Positions 1-6,055 of a stretch of 6,983 nucleotides of DNA are shown here, one piece after another. Position 1 is the first letter of the stretch. Every line of letters starts with the position of its first letter. A model generated the notes under the pieces. That model made no database searches and was not told where the DNA came from. It saw only the letters and a list, made by a program, of their open reading frames with translations. The DNA comes from an uncultured Clostridia bacterium (lineage in GTDB: Bacteria; Bacillota; Clostridia; Oscillospirales; Acutalibacteraceae): NCBI GenBank assembly GCA_937915775.1, contig CALGGQ010000335.1, forward strand, positions 1-6,983, in the 5' to 3' direction. The translations under genes were made by a program, and so were the position numbers.

Positions 1-1
1 C

Positions 2-2647
2 TCCTACCTGCGCTTTGATGAGAATGCCGTTATCAACGAAACAGGTAACTGGCATTTTTATTTGCAGGGCTACAGTGAGGAGGAGCTGGAGGCGCTGAAA
101 AGCGACAAACGTATCGCATTTATCGGCATTGAGGGCACCGTCAACAAGGGTGCTGACGGCGTCAAGCTGCCCGGAGCGGAAAGCGAACGGCTGGGCACCG
201 GCTTTATTTACCGCGGTGACAGCGTGTGGCTGGCAAACACAAAGGTTTTTCACGACATCACCGGCGAATTCCCCCAAACGCCGCATGAGCTGCTGGTGCG
301 CCGTCAGTACATTGAAAAAAACAGCCTTAACTGGCAGGTGGGCGACGATATCACCATCACCACCGGCTGCCGTATGCTCGGCGGGGATATGCTGCACTTT
401 CCGATTTCCGGCGCATTTCAGTACAGCGAGAGCTTTGAAGCGGACGGCGACCGGACTTTCCGTCTGGTCGGTATCATCAATGACGACTGCTCCGATGAGG
501 AGCTGGGCGATATGTACAGTTATATGACAGACGATGACGGCGACGCCTACGTCACGCTGAAAAGGGTTACGCCATTTTCGATGCTGACCATCAGCAATAT
601 AGCAACCGCCTACGGCTACAACGTGTACGAGCACGATTTGAAAAAAGCCAAGCAGATTTACCTGAATGACAGCCTGCTGGCAACGCACCTCTGCGGTGAT
701 GTTACAAGCGAAATGATGACCCTTGTGCTGCCGATGCTGCTGATTGTTTTGGTTATCATTATCCTTGCGTCAACGGCATTGATTTATAACGTATTCGGGA
801 TGTCGCTCAATGAGCGCGTGCGGTATCTCGGAATGCTCTCCTCCGTCGGCGCAACGGCAAAGCAACGCAAGCAATCGGTCTATTTTGAGGGATTTTTGCT
901 CGGTGCCGTGGGTATTCCGTGCGGTCTGCTGGGCGGTATCGGGATAGCGGCAGCGCTTGCCAAGGCGGCAGGCAGGCTGGGCGGCTTCCTTGCCGATACA
1001 CGCTTTGAAAATACGAAAATAGAGCTTGTGATTTCTCCGTGGAGCATTATCATCATTATCGCTATCAGCGCGCTGATTCTCTTCCTTTCCTCCCGCAGCC
1101 CTGCCAAAAAGGCAGCGGCGATTACCCCGATTGACGCCGTTCGCACGTCAGGTGACGCCAAGCTATCGGCACGCAAGCTGAAATCCTCCAGGCTGATACG
1201 CAAAATCTTTGGCTATGAGGGTGAGTTGGCAAACAAGAATTTAAAACGCAACGGCAGGCGCGGCAGGCTGATTATCGCCTCCATTGCCATCAGCGTAGTG
1301 CTGTTTATTTCCGTCAATTACTTCTGTTATATCTTTGGCGAAACAAAGGCGTATAACGAGGAACGTCCGTACCAGGTAGAGGTTGACTTCGGCGACAGCA
1401 GTCAATATGAGGCATTCTGCGCACAGCTGCTGGCGATGGAGGACGTGAAACGCGTGTACAGCGTTGAGGAGTGGTTCTTCGGCTACGATTCCCGCCTGCC
1501 GGTTCAGGAGGTGTATTCGCAGGAGGAGTGGGAGTCCTATGATATTTTCGGATTATGGGACGGCGACCCGGCGATTGCGTACCACGGCAACACCACCCCG
1601 AAGTACAGTCATCTCTGGGAGGGCGTTCAGCTGTATATTCACTTTATTGAGGACGCCGATTTTAACCGTCTGTGCGAGGAAAACGGACTAAACCCGCAGG
1701 ATTATTATCTGCCGGTCAACACGATGAACAGCACTAAAAAAGCCCTCCTGCTCAACAATGTTCAGCTGGAGGAGGGCGAGGACGATGTGTTCACCGACGG
1801 CATCATCGGCGAAACGGTTGTCCCTATTTATTGGGACCCTGTTTTAGAAAGCTATAATGAGGAAACGAAGGAATATGAGCTCTCCCGTCTGTACAACAAA
1901 GAGCAGTTTATGGCGGCATACCCTGACGAGGATGCGGACGAATATTTTAGTGGGTATGAAATTGGCGGAATGGTAAAATACGATAAGGATAATTACGTGT
2001 TTCAGCTATGCCACAAGCGCACCATCTCGTGCTTTGTGCCGCTGAGTATGTCGCAGCCGTTTTGTACGGAGGCGATTGACGGAGACGAGGGTCCGCTCGG
2101 CGTTTTCATCGGTGTGGAATGCGACAACCACCGTGAAGTAACTGAGCAAATCAACCGTATTTTTGACAACGCAGATGAGGATGTTGCAGGCTCGCAGGCA
2201 TGGGATGTGGAGTATTATGCGGAGCAGTCACGGATGGTTGTTTTAACGCTGCAAATCTTTTTATATGCCTTCTTAATCCTTATCACACTGATAACGCTTG
2301 CCAACATTGTCAATTCCATTTCTACCAGCTTAATGCTGCGCCAAAAGGAGTTTGCGATGCTGCGCTCTGTTGGCGTCACGCCAAAGGGCTTTCGTAAGAT
2401 GATTGTGCTGGAATGTCTGTTGTACGGTGTCAAGGCGCTGCTGCCTGCCCTTCCAATCAGTGTTGGCATTTCGCTCATCATCAACCGCATTGTCGGTGAC
2501 GGCGCACTCCCCTATTCACCGAATATATTACTGTATATCCTGGTAATCCTTGCCGTATTTGCGCTGGTGGGCGTCACGATGCTGTACGGCATCCGCAAGG
2601 CAAAGGACGAAACGATTATTGAGGCGCTGAAAGAGGATATTATTTAA
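2..2647 (+). CDS. FtsX/MacB-type ABC transporter permease, double-length, 5' end cut by the window edge
   Basis: Membrane subunit of an ABC system; 881 residues are visible. The frame is open from base 2, and its first residues (SYLRF...TGNWHF) align with residues 42-59 of the downstream paralogue (SFLKF...DGNWHV). About 41 residues, including the first helix, therefore lie outside the window. Visible order: ectodomain 1 (to about residue 238), three helices (about 239-264, 297-320, 345-364), a basic cytoplasmic linker, a helix (about 422-445), a large acidic ectodomain 2 (about 446-744), and three final helices (about 745-772, 809-828, 842-862). FtsX-domain hallmarks occur twice: YLGMLSSVGAT with YFEGFLLG, and EFAMLRSVGVTPKGF. 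Cytoplasmic PAKKAAAITPIDAVR after the fourth helix resembles the MacB-family segment that follows the last helix. The ATPase gene starts 80 nt downstream. The family assignment is secure. The substrate is unknown; antimicrobial-peptide or envelope-lipid/protein handling are possibilities by family analogy only. Confidence 0.93.
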   Translation, partial: SYLRFDENAVINETGNWHFYLQGYSEEELEALKSDKRIAFIGIEGTVNKGADGVKLPGAESERLGTGFIYRGDSVWLANTKVFHDITGEFPQTPHELLVRRQYIEKNSLNWQVGDDITITTGCRMLGGDMLHFPISGAFQYSESFEADGDRTFRLVGIINDDCSDEELGDMYSYMTDDDGDAYVTLKRVTPFSMLTISNIATAYGYNVYEHDLKKAKQIYLNDSLLATHLCGDVTSEMMTLVLPMLLIVLVIIILASTALIYNVFGMSLNERVRYLGMLSSVGATAKQRKQSVYFEGFLLGAVGIPCGLLGGIGIAAALAKAAGRLGGFLADTRFENTKIELVISPWSIIIIIAISALILFLSSRSPAKKAAAITPIDAVRTSGDAKLSARKLKSSRLIRKIFGYEGELANKNLKRNGRRGRLIIASIAISVVLFISVNYFCYIFGETKAYNEERPYQVEVDFGDSSQYEAFCAQLLAMEDVKRVYSVEEWFFGYDSRLPVQEVYSQEEWESYDIFGLWDGDPAIAYHGNTTPKYSHLWEGVQLYIHFIEDADFNRLCEENGLNPQDYYLPVNTMNSTKKALLLNNVQLEEGEDDVFTDGIIGETVVPIYWDPVLESYNEETKEYELSRLYNKEQFMAAYPDEDADEYFSGYEIGGMVKYDKDNYVFQLCHKRTISCFVPLSMSQPFCTEAIDGDEGPLGVFIGVECDNHREVTEQINRIFDNADEDVAGSQAWDVEYYAEQSRMVVLTLQIFLYAFLILITLITLANIVNSISTSLMLRQKEFAMLRSVGVTPKGFRKMIVLECLLYGVKALLPALPISVGISLIINRIVGDGALPYSPNILLYILVILAVFALVGVTMLYGIRKAKDETIIEALKEDII

Positions 2648-2712
2648 AGTGACAAAATTGTTATGATAAATTCACCCAAATGTAAGGATAAAACAGTATT
2701 CTTGTGTCATCG

Positions 2713-2720
2713 AAAGGAGA
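2713..2720 (+). promoter_or_regulatory. Ribosome binding site of the ABC ATPase gene
   Basis: AAAGGAGA lies 7 nt upstream of the ATG at 2728. It decides the start codon: an in-frame GTG at 2704 would add eight residues (MSSKGDLT) that are simply the translation of this site, and that GTG has no comparable purine-rich motif in front of it. Confidence 0.85.
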
Positions 2721-2727
2721 TTTAACT

Positions 2728-3408
2728 ATGAAAATTTTAGAAACCGTACATCTTTGCAAAACCTATGGCAGTGGTGACACAATGGTTAAGGCACTGGACG
2801 ATGTGAGCTTTTCCGTTGAGCGCGGCGAATTTGTTGCCATCATCGGTCCCTCCGGCTCCGGCAAATCCACCTTAATGCACATTCTCGGCGGTGTGGACAC
2901 GGCAACAAGCGGCAGCGTGATTATTGATAAAACCGATATCAGTACGCTTGATGAGACGGCGCTTGCCATCTTCCGCCGCAGACAAATCGGCTTGGTCTAT
3001 CAGTTTTATAACCTCATTCCGATTTTAACCGTGGAGGAAAATTTAACCCTTCCCCTGCTGCTGGACGGCAGAAAGCCCGACAAGCGCCAGTTACAAAGCA
3101 TCATTGAGCGCCTCGGCTTACAGGAACGCTTAACGCATCTGCCGTCCCAGCTTTCCGGCGGTCAGCAGCAGCGCGTTTCCATCGGGCGTGCGCTGATTAA
3201 CAACCCTGCCCTGATGCTTGCCGACGAGCCGACGGGTAACCTTGACAGTGAAAACAGCAAGGAAATTATTTCCCTGCTGCGCCAGTTCAACCGCGACCTC
3301 GGTCAGACGGTGATTATGATTACGCACGATGAAAATATTGCCCTCTCTGCTGACCGTCTGATTGAAATCAAGGACGGCAAAATCGTGCGTGACGAGCGCA
3401 GACTGTAA
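2728..3408 (+). CDS. ABC transporter ATP-binding protein (LolD/MacB/BceA-type)
   Basis: Cytoplasmic ATPase, 226 residues, the usual length for a stand-alone LolD/MacB-type nucleotide-binding domain. Motifs are complete: Walker A GPSGSGKST at 40-48, Q-loop Gln92 in VYQFYNL, signature LSGGQ at 142-146 followed by QQRVSIGRAL, Walker B LMLADE at 162-167 with catalytic Glu167, D-loop NLDS at 171-174 and H-loop His200 in MITHD. The LADEPTGNLDS block and the QFYNLIPILTVEEN segment after the Q-loop are typical of the subfamily that pairs with FtsX-domain permeases. The ATG start is chosen because of the AAAGGAGA site 7 nt upstream. It is followed after 15 nt by the second permease, so translational coupling is likely. 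It presumably energises one or both flanking permeases. The substrate cannot be inferred from this subunit. Confidence 0.96.
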   Translation: MKILETVHLCKTYGSGDTMVKALDDVSFSVERGEFVAIIGPSGSGKSTLMHILGGVDTATSGSVIIDKTDISTLDETALAIFRRRQIGLVYQFYNLIPILTVEENLTLPLLLDGRKPDKRQLQSIIERLGLQERLTHLPSQLSGGQQQRVSIGRALINNPALMLADEPTGNLDSENSKEIISLLRQFNRDLGQTVIMITHDENIALSADRLIEIKDGKIVRDERRL

Positions 3409-3414
3409 AGGAGG
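3409..3414 (+). promoter_or_regulatory. Strong Shine-Dalgarno site of the second permease gene
   Basis: AGGAGG begins directly after the ATPase stop codon and sits 9 nt upstream of the GTG at 3424. The near-consensus site supports this non-ATG start and tight co-translation with the ATPase gene. Confidence 0.88.
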
Positions 3415-3423
3415 GCGCAAAAA

Positions 3424-5916
3424 GTGAATATTGTACAAAAGCTGACGCTGCGGCACATCAAATCGCATCTGCGCCGCAGCGTGCTGACCGTCCTTGCCAT
3501 CATCGTCTCCGTTGCGATGGTCACGGCGGTATTTACCAGCGCCGTTTCTTTTTTGAAATTTATGCAGGATTCCACCCAAGCGTATGACGGCAACTGGCAC
3601 GTTCAGTTTACTTATGACGGTCAGCCAAAATTAGAGGCGTTTGAAAACAACAGCGACATAGCCGATTACTACGTCAGCGCGGAATACACGGAAATTTCCT
3701 GCAACGCTGCGTCTGACAGCTCAAGAGTACGCTGCGACCTTGACACTGTAGACCCCTCCGTTGTGGACATCCGCAACATCAACATCACGCAGGGCCGCTT
3801 TCCCGAAAAAGAGGGCGAGCTGCTGCTGAAAAAAGAATACATTGAGAATAATAAGCTCAACTGGAAGGTCGGCGACACGCTGACAATCCCGACAAGAATG
3901 GCTTATTCCGGCGAATTTACGGATAAAGAATATACCCTCGTCGGTATTGCCGAGGGAAACGTCAGCTATTTTGACCACTGCGGCGGCTGCCTGCTGAACA
4001 CCGGCAGCTTTCCTAAAGAGATTGTGAGCTTTGTCACCGTCAGCTTTAAAGAGCTGAACAGCTCCGTTTATGAAAAGTCCTCTGCACTTTCCGAGGCAAG
4101 CGGTGCAGAAAGCTATAAAACCAACTATGACCTGCTGGCATTTTCGGGCGTTATGAAAAATAACGAGGTGCTGTATACCTTGGGTGCTTTTGTTGCGGTC
4201 ATTCTTACCGTGATTATTATCGCCTCCGTAGTAATGATTTATGATTCGTTTGCCGTATCATATCAGGAGCGTGAACGCTATCTCGGTATGCTTGCCTCCG
4301 TCGGCGCAACAAAACGACAGAAGCGTTCTTCCATCTATTTTGAGGGCTTTCTGCTTGGCTTAATCGCCATACCGATTGGCATTGCCGCCGGCTTTATCGG
4401 CATGGCAATCACCTTTAAGAGTATTGAAGGAGTCTTTTTATCAACCGTTGCAATTCCCATAAAAAACACCTTAAGGGTTCATATTAATCCGTATATTATT
4501 CTTGGCTCGGTTTTCATCAGCGCACTGACCATTCTTATTTCCTGCTACATTCCTGCACGCCGTGCTTCCAAAACAACGCCGATTGCGGCAATCAAGGGCA
4601 CAAACACCGTCAAGGTAAAAAAGGCAAAAAGCCTTAAGGTATCCAAGCTGACCAAAAAGCTGTACGGCTATGAGGGTGAGCTTGCCGTCAAGAACTTCAA
4701 GCGCAACGGCAGGCGTAGCAGGAATATCGTTTTCGCTCTCGTAATGAGCGTGGTGCTGTTTATGACGGTGACCAATTTTGCCGTAATGCTCGATATGTCC
4801 GTCACAAAACAGACGGGCGGCACAAGGGCGGATTTTACCGTTACTGTTTCTGAGGAAAACATGGACAAGGCGGAAGCCTATCTGAGCAGCGCCCGCATCA
4901 AGAGCTATACCGGCTATGCCAATGTAAGTGCAAAGCTGAAAAACAGAGAGTTGCTGACGGATATAGCACAGGAAAAGCTCGATAATGACACAGAAGAAGA
5001 TATATTGCTCTTCTGCCTTGATAATGACAGCTTTGACAGATACCTGAAAAAGTTGGGTGAGGACCCGCAGGAATACCACGATAAAACAGCACCGAAAGCT
5101 GTCATATTTAACCAGATAATATATCTCGACAACAAAACGGAAGTGAAAGCGGACGCACTTGTTGATGCTGACGGAAAGGTATTACAGCTTGAACAAGCCA
5201 CGTATGACAGCGAAAACGAGGAGCCGACAGTAATTAGCTATACCGTAACAGCCGGCACGGTTACGAAAACGGTATCGGGTGATTCAGTTTTCCTGCCGGA
5301 AAACTGGTGGGCACCGTCAGCCATACTGCCTGCGGACACCTTCTTCACACTGCTGCACGATGCAGATGACGGCTTTATCAGCTACGCCGTCTATGCCGAC
5401 AACTACAAAACCGTTCTCACACAGACGGAGGATTATTTTGAGGAACAGGGCATCTGGTATTCCGTACAGGATAACGGGGCAAATCTGGAGTCGGTAAAGG
5501 CGCTGACCACCATTCTCAAGGTATTCATCTACGGTTTTATTTCACTGATTACCCTGATTGCGGTTATCAATATTATCAACTCCATTGCCAACTCAATGAA
5601 CGAGCGCAAAACGGAATTTGCAATGCTCAAATCCGTCGGCGTCACGCCGAAGGGCTTTAAGAAGATGATTTATGTGGAAAGCCTGCGATACGGCATGAAG
5701 TCACTGTTGTGGTCAATCCCGATCAGTGCAGGACTGCATTACCTGATGTACTACGCACTTTCGGGCACAGAGGAAACGGTAATCCCCTTTACACCGAATT
5801 TGCAGTATTATACAGCTGCCATTCTCGCCGTATTCATCATCATCGTCCTGTCGCTGCTTTACAGCGCGGACAAAATCAAGGACGACAACATCATCGAGAA
5901 TCTGAAGCAGGATTAA
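3424..5916 (+). CDS. FtsX/MacB-type ABC transporter permease, double-length, complete
   Basis: Complete 830-residue membrane subunit, paralogous to the permease upstream of the ATPase. The GTG start follows AGGAGG at 9 nt and gives a proper N-terminus: a basic cytoplasmic stretch (LRHIKSHLRR), then a helix at about 19-41. Next come ectodomain 1 (about 42-250), helices at about 252-276, 308-330 and 355-376, a basic linker (about 377-432), a helix at about 433-456, ectodomain 2 (about 457-694), and helices at about 695-721, 757-778 and 796-814. Each half is thus one MacB-like unit (helix, ectodomain, three helices). FtsX hallmarks: YLGMLASVGAT plus YFEGFLLG in the first half, EFAMLKSVGVTPKGF in the second. 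PARRASKTTPIAAIK (377-391) matches the MacB-family segment after the last helix; the C-terminal counterpart (KIKDDNIIENL) is degenerate. Ectodomain 1 has a CGGC motif (186-189) absent from the paralogue. The substrate is unknown. Confidence 0.95.
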   Translation: MNIVQKLTLRHIKSHLRRSVLTVLAIIVSVAMVTAVFTSAVSFLKFMQDSTQAYDGNWHVQFTYDGQPKLEAFENNSDIADYYVSAEYTEISCNAASDSSRVRCDLDTVDPSVVDIRNINITQGRFPEKEGELLLKKEYIENNKLNWKVGDTLTIPTRMAYSGEFTDKEYTLVGIAEGNVSYFDHCGGCLLNTGSFPKEIVSFVTVSFKELNSSVYEKSSALSEASGAESYKTNYDLLAFSGVMKNNEVLYTLGAFVAVILTVIIIASVVMIYDSFAVSYQERERYLGMLASVGATKRQKRSSIYFEGFLLGLIAIPIGIAAGFIGMAITFKSIEGVFLSTVAIPIKNTLRVHINPYIILGSVFISALTILISCYIPARRASKTTPIAAIKGTNTVKVKKAKSLKVSKLTKKLYGYEGELAVKNFKRNGRRSRNIVFALVMSVVLFMTVTNFAVMLDMSVTKQTGGTRADFTVTVSEENMDKAEAYLSSARIKSYTGYANVSAKLKNRELLTDIAQEKLDNDTEEDILLFCLDNDSFDRYLKKLGEDPQEYHDKTAPKAVIFNQIIYLDNKTEVKADALVDADGKVLQLEQATYDSENEEPTVISYTVTAGTVTKTVSGDSVFLPENWWAPSAILPADTFFTLLHDADDGFISYAVYADNYKTVLTQTEDYFEEQGIWYSVQDNGANLESVKALTTILKVFIYGFISLITLIAVINIINSIANSMNERKTEFAMLKSVGVTPKGFKKMIYVESLRYGMKSLLWSIPISAGLHYLMYYALSGTEETVIPFTPNLQYYTAAILAVFIIIVLSLLYSADKIKDDNIIENLKQD

Positions 5917-5922
5917 ACAAAG

Positions 5923-5947
5923 CCCCCGAAGGAATTACCTTCGGGGG
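5923..5947. terminator. Intrinsic, probably bidirectional transcription terminator
   Basis: A perfect 10-bp inverted repeat, CCCCCGAAGG and CCTTCGGGGG, flanks the 5-nt loop AATTA; the stem could extend by one G-U and one A-U pair. It starts 6 nt after the stop codon of the second permease. On the + strand it is followed by TTGATTAATAATT, a weak, interrupted U-tract. On the - strand it is followed by CTTTGTTTAAT. Both flanks are moderately T-rich in the direction of reading, as expected of a shared terminator between convergent genes. The minus-strand gene ends 108 nt away from it. Confidence 0.85.
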
Positions 5948-6055
5948 TTGATTAATAATTCATATCCACTCATCATAATTACAAATCAATTCGTGAACAG
6001 CAAACACACAAATTCAACGTTATTTCCTTGGCGCTTTTGCGTATTTCTTCCGTTA

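Noticed and set aside
62..64. TTG as a start codon for the first permease
   Set aside because: The frame is open back to base 2, and those upstream codons align with the second permease (SxLxF...GNWH). No Shine-Dalgarno sequence precedes the TTG, so the true start is outside the window.
2200..2490. Short open frames on both strands near the 3' end of the first permease
   Set aside because: They overlap the conserved FtsX-type motif of the real gene, have no ribosome binding site worth noting and no family resemblance.
2704..2706. GTG start for the ABC ATPase
   Set aside because: It would only translate the ribosome binding site region. The ATG at 2728 has AAAGGAGA 7 nt upstream and gives the usual N-terminus (MKILETVHL).
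2648..2727. Possible internal promoter or operator in the 80-nt gap before the ATPase gene (TATGAT at 2662-2667; GTGA/TCAC dyad at 2649-2652 and 2672-2675)
   Set aside because: No -35-like hexamer lies at 16-18 nt from the TATGAT, and the dyad arms are only four bases with poor extension. It is not distinguishable from chance AT-rich spacer.
3130..3600. 156-codon open frame on the minus strand spanning the ATPase/permease junction
   Set aside because: It is antisense to two well-supported genes and has no recognisable motif; it is a by-product of codon bias.
4471..5079. 202-codon open frame on the minus strand
   Set aside because: It lies wholly inside the second permease. The sense frame has clear homology and helices, and the antisense protein shows no coherent domain.
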